DNA of 64,000 nt, taken from CAVXHQ01 sp963761735. Lineage in GTDB: Bacteria; Pseudomonadota; Alphaproteobacteria; Rhodobacterales; Rhodobacteraceae. The stretch spans positions 992,001 to 1,056,000 of the forward strand of contig CAVXHQ010000003.1 in NCBI GenBank assembly GCA_963761735.1. Direction: 5' to 3'. This document shows positions 51,809 through 60,929 of the stretch, in pieces (within the stretch, counting starts at the first letter, position 1; every line of letters starts with the position of its first letter). The notes below the pieces were generated by a model. The model saw only the letters and a program-made list of their open reading frames with translations. It made no database searches and was not told the DNA's origin. Both the position numbers and the translations under genes were made by a program.

Positions 51809-52927
51809 TCAGACGCGCATCGGCATCACGACATAGATGGCGCTGGTATCGTCGCCTTCGCGCATCAGCGTCGGATCGCCCGACGAGTTGAACAAGAACA
51901 CCGCGTTCTCGCGGTCGACCTGGCTGGCAATTTCGAGCAGGTATTTCGCGTTGAACCCGATTTCCAGCTTTTCGTCTGCATAGGCCACGACCAGTTCTTC
52001 GTCCGCGGCACCCGCGTCCGGCGCGTTGACCGACAGGATCAGCCGGTCCTCGTCGAGCGACAGCTTGACCGCGCGGCTGCGTTCGGACGACACGGTTGCC
52101 ACCCGGTCCACGGCGCGGGCGAAATCGGCGGCGTCCACCTCCATCCGGCGGGTGTTGCCGGTGGGAATGACGCGGGTGTAATCGGGGAACGTGCCATCGA
52201 TCACCTTGGAGGTCAGGGTGATGTCGGGCGTGGCGAACCGTACCTTGGTTTCGGACACGGACACGTCGATCTGCATGTCGTCGTCGTCGAGCAGTTTGCG
52301 CAGCTCGCCCACGGTCTTGCGCGGCACGATCACGCCGGGCATGTCGCCCGCACCCTCGGGCAGGGGGGCGTCGATGCGGGCCAGGCGGTGGCCGTCCGTG
52401 GCGACGCCGCGCAGCACCCGGCCGTTTTCGCCGTCCGAGATGTGCATGTAGACGCCGTTGAGGTAATAGCGCGTCTCTTCGGTCGAGATCGCGAATTTCG
52501 TCTTGTCGAACAGGCGGCGCAGGTCGGCGGCGGGGGCGGTGAATTTCGTGGTGTAATCCGACGAGGCCATCACCGGAAAATCCTCTTTCGGCAGGGTGGC
52601 GAGGGCAAAGTTCGATCGTCCCGCCTGTATCGTCAGCCGCTCTGTCGCGGCATCGTGGATCAGCGTCACAAGCGCGCCGTCGGGCAGTTTGCGCACGATT
52701 TCGTTCAGCGTCACCGCCGAAACGGTCGTCGCACCCGCCCGCTCGACCTTTGCATCGGCGCGGTCGACCACCTCGATGTCGAGGTCCGTCGCGCGAAACC
52801 GGACGCTGTCGCCCTCGGCCTCGATCAGGACGTTGGCGAGGATCGGTATGGTATTGCGCCGTTCCACGACCGATTGCGCCTGTGCCACGGCCTTGAGGAG
52901 GGCGCCACGCTCGATGGAAAGTTTCAT
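51809..52927 (-). CDS. dnaN: DNA polymerase III beta clamp
   Basis: A 372-residue sliding clamp built of three repeated folds: MKLSIERGALLKAVAQAQSVVERRNTIPILANVLIE opens the first domain; FATDGHRLA-like RGVATDGHRLARID lies in the second; the C-terminus ends YVVMPMRV as typical. It tethers polymerase III to DNA. Located between dnaA and recF as usual. Confidence 0.98.
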   Translation of the reverse strand: MKLSIERGALLKAVAQAQSVVERRNTIPILANVLIEAEGDSVRFRATDLDIEVVDRADAKVERAGATTVSAVTLNEIVRKLPDGALVTLIHDAATERLTIQAGRSNFALATLPKEDFPVMASSDYTTKFTAPAADLRRLFDKTKFAISTEETRYYLNGVYMHISDGENGRVLRGVATDGHRLARIDAPLPEGAGDMPGVIVPRKTVGELRKLLDDDDMQIDVSVSETKVRFATPDITLTSKVIDGTFPDYTRVIPTGNTRRMEVDAADFARAVDRVATVSSERSRAVKLSLDEDRLILSVNAPDAGAADEELVVAYADEKLEIGFNAKYLLEIASQVDRENAVFLFNSSGDPTLMREGDDTSAIYVVMPMRV

Positions 52928-53087
52928 ATCTCTGCTCCGCTCTGGCCCGTATCCGACCTTGGGGCCGCGCCGGGGCGCAAATGCCCCTACGGGAGCGGAA
53001 ACCTACCGGTTTTCCTCTGCCACGCAATGGAATTGTCACGATTTTCCGCCAATGATGCCGTGTGGCACTGGTTGGCGCGGCGCGCCC

Positions 53088-54479
53088 TCAGCCTTCGAGG
53101 GCGCGCAGCAGCATCGTCACGTCTTCGGCGAGCTGGCTGTCGGTCTCGATCAGTTCCTGAATCCGCTTCACGCCGTGCATGATCGTCGTGTGATCGCGCT
53201 TGCCGAACCGGCGTCCGATATCGGGCAGGGACCGCGTCGTCAGGCGCTTGGACAGGTACATCGCCACCTGCCGGGGCCGCGCGATGATCCGCTGACGCGT
53301 CGGCCCCAGCAGTTCCGACAGGCGGATGTTGTAATGCTCGGACACCTTGCGCTGGATATCCTCGACCGTGACCTTTCGGTCCGAGGCCTTGAGCATGTCG
53401 GCAAGGCAGTCCTGCGTGAGTTCGAGCGTGATTTCGCGCCCCACGAGGCTGGCAAAGGCATAGAGCCGCATCAACGCGCCTTCGAGGATGCGGATGTTGG
53501 ACGAGATCCGGTGGGCGAGGAATTCGAGCACGCCGTGCTGAATGCTCAGGCCGGGATAGAGGCCGCGATAGTAATCGACCTTGGATTGCAGGATGCCGAC
53601 GCGCAGCTCGTAATCTGTCGGATGCACATCCACGACGAGACCCGATTGCAGGCGCGTCTTGATCCGCTCTTCGAGGTCGCGGATCGCCCCGGGGCTTTCG
53701 TCGGCGGACAGGATGATCTGCTTGCGGGCCTGAATGAGGGCGTTGAACGTGTGGAAGAATTCTTCCTGCGTCGATTCCTTGCCTGCCATGAACTGAATGT
53801 CGTCGACCATCAGCACGTCGACCGACCGGAACAGATGTTTGAAATCCATCATTCGCTTGTCGCGCAGGGCGGTGATGAACCGGTACATGAACTGTTCGGC
53901 GGACAGGAACAGCACGTTGATATGCGGTTTGCGAACCCGCAATTCGTGCGCGATGGCGTGCATCAGATGGGTCTTGCCCAGGCCGACGCCGCCGTACAGG
54001 AACAGCGGATTGAACCCGGTTTCGCCGCCCTCGGCGACGCGGCGCGCGGCGGCATGGGCGAGCTGGTTGGGCTTGCCCACGACGAACCGGTCAAAGGTGA
54101 ACCGCGGGTCGAGTTCCGCGCCTTCGTCGCCGGACAGGCCGGTGGCGTCGGCACGGCCCGACGCAGCGGGCCTGGTGGCGTTGCGGGCGGCGGGCGCCGA
54201 AGACGCCGGATGTGACTTGTCGCGGCCGGCCGTGTCGGGTTTCGTGACGACGCAGGACATGCGCGCCGCGTCCACGCCGGCGCGTTTGGCATGGTACAGG
54301 ATCTGGTCGCCGAAATTGCGGGTGACATAGTCGCCCAGAAACCGGGTCGGCACCCCGAATGTCAGCACGCCGTCGGCCAGCCGGTCGAACTGCAGCGGCT
54401 CGATCCAGTTGGTGAAACTGTTACGCCCGAGGGCACCTTTGAGGGAGTCCTGTACTTGTGCCCAGATGTCGTCGGTCAT
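53088..54479 (-). CDS. dnaA: Chromosomal replication initiator DnaA
   Basis: A 463-residue AAA+ initiator. The N-terminal DnaB/DiaA-contact domain (WAQVQDSLKGALGRNSFTNWIEPLQF) is followed by a low-complexity linker (about 88-125), the AAA+ domain (Walker A GGVGLGKTHL, MVDDIQF) and a C-terminal DNA-binding helix-turn-helix with the signature GRRFGKRDHTTIMHGVKRI. ATG 54479 gives the usual start; the frame continuing to 54617 is not supported. Confidence 0.98.
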   Translation of the reverse strand: MTDDIWAQVQDSLKGALGRNSFTNWIEPLQFDRLADGVLTFGVPTRFLGDYVTRNFGDQILYHAKRAGVDAARMSCVVTKPDTAGRDKSHPASSAPAARNATRPAASGRADATGLSGDEGAELDPRFTFDRFVVGKPNQLAHAAARRVAEGGETGFNPLFLYGGVGLGKTHLMHAIAHELRVRKPHINVLFLSAEQFMYRFITALRDKRMMDFKHLFRSVDVLMVDDIQFMAGKESTQEEFFHTFNALIQARKQIILSADESPGAIRDLEERIKTRLQSGLVVDVHPTDYELRVGILQSKVDYYRGLYPGLSIQHGVLEFLAHRISSNIRILEGALMRLYAFASLVGREITLELTQDCLADMLKASDRKVTVEDIQRKVSEHYNIRLSELLGPTRQRIIARPRQVAMYLSKRLTTRSLPDIGRRFGKRDHTTIMHGVKRIQELIETDSQLAEDVTMLLRALEG

Positions 54480-55315
54480 GCTTGCCTCGGTCCTTTCCCC
54501 AGTGAAGCGCATATTTGCGTCTTCGGATGCTGCGGCTGTGCCGCCGCCAGTTTTGTGCCGCAGCAGATGCGCGGCCCGTGTCGTTGCGCAGCCGGATTGC
54601 GGCTGCAGTGCAGTCACCTGCGAACCCGGGCAGAGGGCACAGCAGGGGCGTCATGACAAACCGGGGTTTGCCATCATCGACGATCGTCATGTCATCTGTC
54701 CCGAAACGCTGCTGTCGTATGGCGGGCCCGGTCCGGGTCGGCGCATATCTCGCGCAGGTCATGCGCGGCAGCAGGGCAAATTGCGTGCGGTGCACAGGTG
54801 CAGCCGCCGCCGGTGTGGAACACGCATAAGGCAGATCGAGGGGCCGCGGTGGCCCTGTCTGAATACGCATGTCAGGTCCGTGAAACGCACCGTGGCTTTG
54901 CCCGCCTTTCGACGGCACCCCAGGCATCCCGCACCTTCACCACCCCAATTCCCCCAGGAACGATGTGAATCGCAGGATCAATGTAACAAGGGGTTTGCGC
55001 CTCATACAACCGAACAACGCGCTTGACTTGAAGGACGCGGGGTGGGGCGCGGCATGCCGAATCTGGTGAATGCTGCGTCTGTGCATACTTAGCCGGGATG
55101 CCCGGTTTCAAAAAGCGCAGACCGAAATTATCTGGCTGAAAACCGCTGTTCTGCGTTGACACGAAAAGGTGAGGGAAACACCGGATTCGGCGCCGTTCCG
55201 CGACTGTACCGTCACTGGACACCTCGATCCTGACGCAGCGTTGCACGGGAATCCGCTCAAAGGTGCGGGGCACGCAGGCGGTGAACCGCGCGGTCGAAGA
55301 TCGCCCGGAACTCAC
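54480..55315. other. Long intergenic region between rpsT and dnaA
   Basis: About 0.84 kb without a credible gene. The middle (54930-55160) is less GC-rich. One near-DnaA box (TGTGCATAC at 55079-55088 region, one mismatch to TGTGNATAA) and a consensus TTGACA at 55156 are visible. I see no DnaA-box cluster, so an origin is not supported. It probably holds the dnaA promoter. Confidence 0.5.
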
Positions 55316-55343
55316 AAAGCGCGCTCCGGGCAGAGCGCGCTTT
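55316..55343. terminator. Perfect 11-bp inverted repeat, terminator of rpsT
   Basis: AAAGCGCGCTC-CGGGCA-GAGCGCGCTTT. Strong stem with T-ends on both strands, 74 bases beyond the rpsT stop on the minus strand. Confidence 0.75.
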
Positions 55344-55416
55344 CAGGTCGTATGCAGATCGGACGGCCGCACGCTCCCCGTTCGTCACGGGATCGGCGCA
55401 AAGGTGCTCGTGTCGG

Positions 55417-55680
55417 TCAGGCGATTGATTTCACCCGGCTCGACAGGCGCGAAATCTTGCGCGCGGCGGTATTCTTGTGGACGACGCCTTTGGTGACACC
55501 GCGCATCAATTCGGGCTGGGCGGCGCGCAGAGCGGTGGCGGCGGCATCCTTGTCGCCCGAGGCGATGGCCTCTTCGACGCGGCGCAGGAAGGTACGGATG
55601 CGCGAGCGGCGCTGTTTGTTGATCTGGAAACGCGCCTCGTTCTGGCGTGCGCGTTTTTTGGCTTGGGGTGTATTGGCCAT
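55417..55680 (-). CDS. rpsT: 30S ribosomal protein S20
   Basis: An 87-residue basic protein: MANTPQAKKRARQNEARFQINKQRRSRIRTFLRR opens the family, and the rest is helical with ELMRGVTKGVVHKNTAARKISRL. Binds 16S rRNA. ATG 55680 is preceded by GGGAACATC. In this group rpsT commonly sits next to dnaA. Confidence 0.97.
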   Translation of the reverse strand: MANTPQAKKRARQNEARFQINKQRRSRIRTFLRRVEEAIASGDKDAAATALRAAQPELMRGVTKGVVHKNTAARKISRLSSRVKSIA

Positions 55681-55845
55681 GTGATGTTCCCTTGGAGCGG
55701 ATCGGTTCAAATGCTGCACGATCGGCCCCTGTCGGGGGATAGCCAGGGTTTCGAAAACCGGCTTTCCGGCCTTGGCGGGCCTCACGCGCATGTATGACGC
55801 CGCTATAGGCGCAGGTGCGCCCGATGTGAACCCGTAATCGGGGCC

Positions 55846-56622
55846 TCAGCGGTCCCGGAACTGCGGCTCGCGCTTTTCGCGGAACGCGGCCATGCCTTCG
55901 GCCTGATCCTCGGTTGCGAACAGCGCGCGGAACAGCAGCGCCTCGTGGCGTGCGCCTTCGGCCAGCGGCGCCTCGAAAGCGCGGTTCACCGCCTCCTTGG
56001 CGGCGGCGGCGGCGAGCAGCGATTTGCCCGCGATCTTGTGCGCCGCCGATTTCGCCTCGTCGATCAGCTTCTTGCCCGGCACGACACGGCTGACGAGGCC
56101 CGCGCGTTCCGCTTCGGCGGCATCCATGAACCTGCCCGTCAGGATCATGTCCATCGCCTTGGCCTTGCCCACCGCATGGGTCAGGCGCTGGCTGCCGCCC
56201 ATGCCGGGGATGATCCCGAGATTGACCTCGGGCTGGCCGAATTTCGCGCCTTCGGCGGCAAACGCCATGTCGCACATCATCATCAGTTCGCATCCGCCGC
56301 CCAGGGCATAGCCCGACACGGCGGCGATGACCGGTTTTCGGATCTGCGCAAAACCTTGGGCGAATCGCCAGAAGGCGTCGTCGCGCGAGATCTCGGCAAA
56401 GGTCTTGTCGGCCATTTCCGCCACATCCGCACCGGCGGCGAATGCCTTGTCCGAGCCTGCGATGACGATGGCACGCACTTTTTCGCTGCGGTCCGCCTCG
56501 TCGAGGGCACGGCCCAGTTCCCTGAGCAGTGCCGCGTTGAGGGCGTTCATGGCGTCGGGCCGGTTCAACGTGATCAGGGCCACGTCGTCGGCGATATCGA
56601 CGATGATCGTTTCATAGGCCAT
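55846..56622 (-). CDS. Enoyl-CoA hydratase
   Basis: A 258-residue crotonase family enzyme: NRPDAMNALNAALLREL, FAAGADVAEMADKTF (oxyanion region), GYALGGGCELMMMCDMAFAAEGAKFGQPEVNLGIIPGMGGSQRL with the two catalytic Glu residues (in GGGCEL and GQPEV), typical of short-chain enoyl-CoA hydratases (PaaF/EchA-like). It hydrates 2-enoyl-CoA in fatty acid or amino acid breakdown. ATG 56622 matches the family N-terminus. Confidence 0.93.
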   Translation of the reverse strand: MAYETIIVDIADDVALITLNRPDAMNALNAALLRELGRALDEADRSEKVRAIVIAGSDKAFAAGADVAEMADKTFAEISRDDAFWRFAQGFAQIRKPVIAAVSGYALGGGCELMMMCDMAFAAEGAKFGQPEVNLGIIPGMGGSQRLTHAVGKAKAMDMILTGRFMDAAEAERAGLVSRVVPGKKLIDEAKSAAHKIAGKSLLAAAAAKEAVNRAFEAPLAEGARHEALLFRALFATEDQAEGMAAFREKREPQFRDR

Positions 56623-56779
56623 CGGCAGGTGCCCTTTCGAGACTGGCAACGAACACAGGGCCGCCCCCGGCAAAAGGGCGGCGGTTCGACAAGGATCAAG
56701 GGATAGCAAATGGTGCGTGGGGTTCAAGCGGTCTTTGCCGTGCCCCCGACGTCAGGGGCCGCGGAAAACGGCGTCGACG

Positions 56780-56824
56780 GGGACGGCCTGGAAAGGGACG
56801 CCATGTGCGGGGACGGCATGTGCG
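56780..56824. repeat. Three-copy 15-bp tandem repeat beyond mutM
   Basis: Consecutive 15-mers begin GGGACGG at 56780, GGGACGC at 56795 and GGGACGG at 56810; units two and three differ by one base (GGGACGSCATGTGCG). It lies ten bases past the mutM stop on the minus strand. Confidence 0.7.
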
Positions 56825-56833
56825 AGGATGGGC

Positions 56834-57697
56834 CTAGCGTTGACACCGCGCGCAGAAAAACGTCGATCGGCCCGACTGGACGATGCGCCCGATCGTTCCG
56901 TCACACCCCGGCGTGACGCAGGGCGCACCCTCGCGGCCATAGGCGCGGAACCCATGCTGGAAATATCCCAACCCGCCATCCGCCTGACGATAATCGCGCA
57001 GGGACGACCCGCCCGCCGCGATCGCCTCGGCCAGAACGTCCCGGATCACGGGGACAAGGGCCGCCACCCGCGCCTCGGACAGACGCCCCGCCTTGCGCCG
57101 CGGGTCGACGCCCGCCCGGTGCAGCACCTCGCAGACATAGATGTTGCCAAGGCCCGCGACGATCCGCTGATCGAGCAAGGCGGTCTTGATCGGCGTATTG
57201 CGCCCGCGCAGCCGCGCAACGAGATACTCTTCGTGAAATTCGTTTCCAAAGGGTTCCGGCCCGATCGCCGAGAGCAACCAGTGGGCGTCCTGCTTGGCCG
57301 TCGCCACCAGATCCATCGCCCCGAACCGGCGTGCGTCGTTGAACGTGACGCGGGCGCCGTCCTCGGTATCCAGAACGACATGGTCGTGTTTTTCGGGCGC
57401 GGGATGGCGATGATGGAACACGCCGGGCGTTACCGCACCCCCCGGGGCCGAGATCAGCATCCGCCCCGACATGCCCAGATGGACGATCAGCGTCTCACCG
57501 CTGTCGAGATCCGCAAGGATGTATTTCGACCGCCGCCGCAGTGCCGTTATCCGTTTGCCGGTCAGCCGTTCCGACATGGCGGGGGGGAATGGCCAGCGCA
57601 GATCGGGACGCCGCACATCGGCGGCGACGATCCGGCGCCCCTCGAGGACGCCCAACAGGCCCCGTCGGACCGTTTCCACCTCTGGCAGTTCGGGCAT
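56834..57697 (-). CDS. mutM: Formamidopyrimidine-DNA glycosylase MutM (Fpg)
   Basis: A 287-residue repair enzyme that removes 8-oxoguanine. N-terminal PELPEVE with catalytic Pro2/Glu3, LRRRSKYIL (beta-lyase Lys region), the H2TH helices (LLDQRIVAGLGNIYVCEVLHRAGV) and the C-terminal zinc finger C-x4-C...C-x2-C (PCVTPGC ... FFCARC). ATG 57697 is exactly the processed start. Divergent from ubiE. Confidence 0.97.
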   Translation of the reverse strand: MPELPEVETVRRGLLGVLEGRRIVAADVRRPDLRWPFPPAMSERLTGKRITALRRRSKYILADLDSGETLIVHLGMSGRMLISAPGGAVTPGVFHHRHPAPEKHDHVVLDTEDGARVTFNDARRFGAMDLVATAKQDAHWLLSAIGPEPFGNEFHEEYLVARLRGRNTPIKTALLDQRIVAGLGNIYVCEVLHRAGVDPRRKAGRLSEARVAALVPVIRDVLAEAIAAGGSSLRDYRQADGGLGYFQHGFRAYGREGAPCVTPGCDGTIGRIVQSGRSTFFCARCQR

Positions 57698-57914
57698 CAC
57701 TTCCTTTCGCGCGTCATTTGTCGTGCCGGCCGCGTGGCCGGACGTTGGAAATGGCCGCCGAACGACGCGGCATCCGGTGCATTCGACGCCGCCGATTATC
57801 AGACGCGGACCACGGACGCCATTGCCGTCGATGCCGCCGCCTGCGGCCTTGTGTTCCATTTGTTTCTCGCACGGGCCTTCTATATGCGCATCAGGGACAC
57901 AGCGAGGCGCATCC

Positions 57915-58688
57915 ATGACCACCGACCGCACGACGCCCCCCGGCCGCGACACGACAACCACCCATTTCGGCTATGAAACCGTTCCCGAAGGCGAAAAGGC
58001 CGGTCGGGTGCGGGGTGTGTTTTCGTCCGTGGCATCGAAATACGACATTATGAACGACGTGATGTCGGGCGGCGTTCACCGGCTGTGGAAAGATGCGATG
58101 ATGGACTGGCTGGCACCCCGCGCGGGGCAGCGGCTGCTCGACGTGGCGGGCGGGACCGGCGACATCGCCTTCCGGTTTCTCAAACGTGCCGGATCGGGGA
58201 TGGCGACCGTCCTCGACCTGACCGAACCGATGTTGATCGAAGGCCAGAAACGCGCCGAGGCCGAGAGCCTGGCCGCAGCACTCGACTGGGTCGTCGGCGA
58301 CGCGATGGCCCTGCCGTTCGAGGACAACACCTTCGACGTTTACACCATCTCTTTCGGCATCCGGAACGTGACCCGGCCGCAAAAAGCGCTGGACGAGGCG
58401 TTTCGCGTGCTGCGGCCCGGCGGGCGGCTGATGGTGCTGGAATTTTCCCAAATCCCCAACGCGATGTTGCAAAAGGCCTATGACGCCTATTCCTTCAACG
58501 TGATTCCGCGCATGGGGCAGGCGATTGCCGGCGACCGCGAGAGCTATCGGTACCTTGTCGAATCGATCCGCAATTTCCCCGATCAGGAGACGTTTCTGGG
58601 CATGATCCGCGAGGCCGGTTTCGGTCAGGCGAAATACCGTAATCTGAGCATGGGCATCGCCGCGCTGCATTCGGGCTGGAAGATCTGA
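57915..58688 (+). CDS. ubiE: Ubiquinone/menaquinone biosynthesis C-methyltransferase UbiE
   Basis: A 257-residue SAM-dependent methyltransferase: FGYETVPEGEKAGRVRGVFSSVASKYDIMNDVMSGGVHRLWKD, motif I LLDVAGGTGDIAF, ISFGIRNVT and FLEFS-like MVLEFSQ. It methylates the ubiquinone ring. ATG 57915. ubiB follows after one base, forming the ubiE-ubiB operon. Confidence 0.97.
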   Translation: MTTDRTTPPGRDTTTTHFGYETVPEGEKAGRVRGVFSSVASKYDIMNDVMSGGVHRLWKDAMMDWLAPRAGQRLLDVAGGTGDIAFRFLKRAGSGMATVLDLTEPMLIEGQKRAEAESLAAALDWVVGDAMALPFEDNTFDVYTISFGIRNVTRPQKALDEAFRVLRPGGRLMVLEFSQIPNAMLQKAYDAYSFNVIPRMGQAIAGDRESYRYLVESIRNFPDQETFLGMIREAGFGQAKYRNLSMGIAALHSGWKI

Positions 58689-58689
58689 G

Positions 58690-60219
58690 ATGCGCGGGCC
58701 GCACAATATCTGGCGGCTGATCCGCACCGGCGCGACGCTTGAAAAAACCGGCGCGATGATCGTCGTGCTCGACGCCCTCGAGGCAGGGCCGGCGCTGCGG
58801 TTCGTGTTCCGCGCAGTGGCGTTTCCGTTCCGCTGGCTGGGCTATCGCGGCGATCCGACGATGCCGCCCGCCACCCGCGCGCTCACGGCCCTTGGCCCTG
58901 CCTACATCAAATTCGGACAGGTCCTGTCGACGCGGCCCGATGTGGTCGGCGACGATCTGGCGACCCAGCTCAAGGTGCTGCAGGACAAGCTGGCGCCGTT
59001 CCCCCTTGCCGCCGCCAAGGCCGAGGTGGAAAAGGAACTGGGCCTGCCGATTTCGCAGATGTTCTCGACATTTTCGGAACCCGTCGCCGCCGCGTCGTTG
59101 GCGCAGGTGCACAAGGCGACGCTGATCGGCACCGGCGAGCAGGTGGCGGTCAAGGTCCTGCGCCCGGGCATCGAACGCGCGTTCCGACGCGATATCGACG
59201 CGTTCTATTTTGCCGCCCGCTGCATCGAGGTACTGTCGCCCTCGTCCCGCCGGTTGCGCCCGATGGACGTGATCGAGCATTTCGAAGGCGTGGTGATGGG
59301 CGAGCTGGACCTGCGCCTCGAAAGCTCGGCCGCCGCCGAATTTGCCGATACGACGGCGAACGACGCCGGGTTTTCGGTGCCGAAGATCAAATGGGCGCTG
59401 TCGGCGCGACGGGTCATGACGCTTGGCTGGGTCGAGGGCGTGTCGGCGGGCGACGTCGCGGCCATCGACGCGGCGGGCCATGACCGGCGGGCGCTTGCCG
59501 CGCGCGTCCTGCAATTGTTCCTGAACCATGCGTTGCGCGACGGGCTGTTCCACGGCGATATGCATCAGGGCAACCTGAAGATCACGGCAAACGGTGACAT
59601 CGTCGCCTATGATTTCGGGATCATGGGGCGGATCGACGAATACACCCGCCGCGTCTACGCCGAGATCCTGTTCGGGTTTATCCGGCGCGATTATCACCGC
59701 GTCGCGGAGGTGCATTTCGAGGCGGGATATGTCCCTGCCGACCGGGATGTCGACGAGTTCGCCCGTGCCCTGAGGGCCGTCGGCGAGCCGATTTTCGGCA
59801 TGGATGCCAGCCGCATTTCAATGGCGCGCCTGCTGAATTACCTGTTCGAGGTGACGGAACGGTTCGGTATGGAAACCCGGACCGAGCTGATCCTGCTGCA
59901 GCGCACGATGGTTGTCGTCGAAGGCGTGGCCCGAACCCTCGACCCGCATATGAACCTGTGGAACGATGCCCGACCCGTTGTGGAGAACTACATCAAGGAA
60001 AGCATCGGCCCCAAATCGCTGGCCCGCGACCTGTTCCGCACCGCCCGCGTCCTTGCCCGGTTTGGCCCGCGCCTGCCCAAGATGGCCGAGGCGGCGCTGA
60101 TCCGCACAACCAACCCCGCGCCACCGCCGCCACGGCAAAGCCTGTGGCGTCCCTTTGGTCTTATGGGGTTTGGCGCGGCACTGGCCCTTTTCGGCGTCTG
60201 GATCGGTCAGATCATCTGA
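58690..60219 (+). CDS. ubiB: Ubiquinone biosynthesis accessory ATPase/kinase-like UbiB
   Basis: A 509-residue ABC1/ADCK family protein: KFGQVLSTRPD (KxGQ), the Ala-rich loop AAASLAQVHKA, HGDMHQGNLKI catalytic-like loop, and YDFGIMGRID. The C-terminus has one hydrophobic membrane segment (LMGFGAALALFGVWIGQII). It supports ubiquinone extraction or synthesis in the membrane. Start codon directly follows the ubiE stop. Confidence 0.96.
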   Translation: MRGPHNIWRLIRTGATLEKTGAMIVVLDALEAGPALRFVFRAVAFPFRWLGYRGDPTMPPATRALTALGPAYIKFGQVLSTRPDVVGDDLATQLKVLQDKLAPFPLAAAKAEVEKELGLPISQMFSTFSEPVAAASLAQVHKATLIGTGEQVAVKVLRPGIERAFRRDIDAFYFAARCIEVLSPSSRRLRPMDVIEHFEGVVMGELDLRLESSAAAEFADTTANDAGFSVPKIKWALSARRVMTLGWVEGVSAGDVAAIDAAGHDRRALAARVLQLFLNHALRDGLFHGDMHQGNLKITANGDIVAYDFGIMGRIDEYTRRVYAEILFGFIRRDYHRVAEVHFEAGYVPADRDVDEFARALRAVGEPIFGMDASRISMARLLNYLFEVTERFGMETRTELILLQRTMVVVEGVARTLDPHMNLWNDARPVVENYIKESIGPKSLARDLFRTARVLARFGPRLPKMAEAALIRTTNPAPPPPRQSLWRPFGLMGFGAALALFGVWIGQII

Positions 60220-60245
60220 GGCGACAGGATCGTGCCCGGCCTCCG

Positions 60246-60905
60246 TCAGACCCGGGTCTCTCGCAGGGCCGACACCTCGCCCGCCGGCACCGCCACGTCG
60301 CCATCGAACATCAGGAACACGACGCCCCCTTCGGATCGCACCTCGCGGACCTGCGCGTACAGGGCCGGTGGCTCCGCAAGGATCACCTCGCCCTCGGCGG
60401 AGCTGACCACCTCGAAACTGTACAACCCGTCCGGAAACGGCTGACCGATGTTGTTCAGCCCGGTCCACTCCATCGGATCGGCGGAGACCGGCAGTTCGAT
60501 GCGCTGCACCTCGGTATCGCTGGAATTGCGGACGATCAGTTCGACGGTGTCGGCCCGGGCGGCGGGGTTGGGCAGCAGCGCGATCGGCTCTCCGGTGAAC
60601 TGTGCGGGCGCCTGCACCCGGGCATCGCGCCCGACCCAGGCCGCCATTTCCGCAAGCCCGCTGGACGCGATTTGTCCCATCAGCGATTCCAGAAGCTGGT
60701 TGGTCTGCACCTGCTGCTCGACGGAGGAAAACGTCGCCAGCTGAACGGCGTAATCCGACGAATCGATCGGGTTCAGCGGGTCCTGATTTTGCATCTGCAC
60801 GGCAAGCATGCGCAGAAAGGTTTCGAAATCCTGCGAGATGGCGCCGCGTGCGGCGGTCGCCTGCGAGGGGGCGGCAGCGGTGGTGCCGGTGAGGGCATCG
60901 ATCAT
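60246..60905 (-). CDS. flgD: Flagellar hook assembly (capping) protein FlgD
   Basis: A 219-residue hook cap scaffold: DFETFLRMLAVQMQNQDPLNPIDSSDYAVQLATFSSVEQQVQTN (the FlgD N-terminal signature) and later WTGLNNIGQPFPDGLYSFEV (FlgD immunoglobulin-like domain, usually WDG...LPxGxYxF). Exported by the flagellar secretion system. Convergent with ubiB and cotranscribed after fliK. Confidence 0.94.
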   Translation of the reverse strand: MIDALTGTTAAAPSQATAARGAISQDFETFLRMLAVQMQNQDPLNPIDSSDYAVQLATFSSVEQQVQTNQLLESLMGQIASSGLAEMAAWVGRDARVQAPAQFTGEPIALLPNPAARADTVELIVRNSSDTEVQRIELPVSADPMEWTGLNNIGQPFPDGLYSFEVVSSAEGEVILAEPPALYAQVREVRSEGGVVFLMFDGDVAVPAGEVSALRETRV

Positions 60906-60929
60906 GGCGTGTCCTTTCGTGTGTGAGTG

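Noticed and set aside
54480..55315. Origin of replication next to dnaA
   Set aside because: Only one near-match DnaA box and no repeated boxes or strongly AT-rich unwinding element; cannot support an oriC call.
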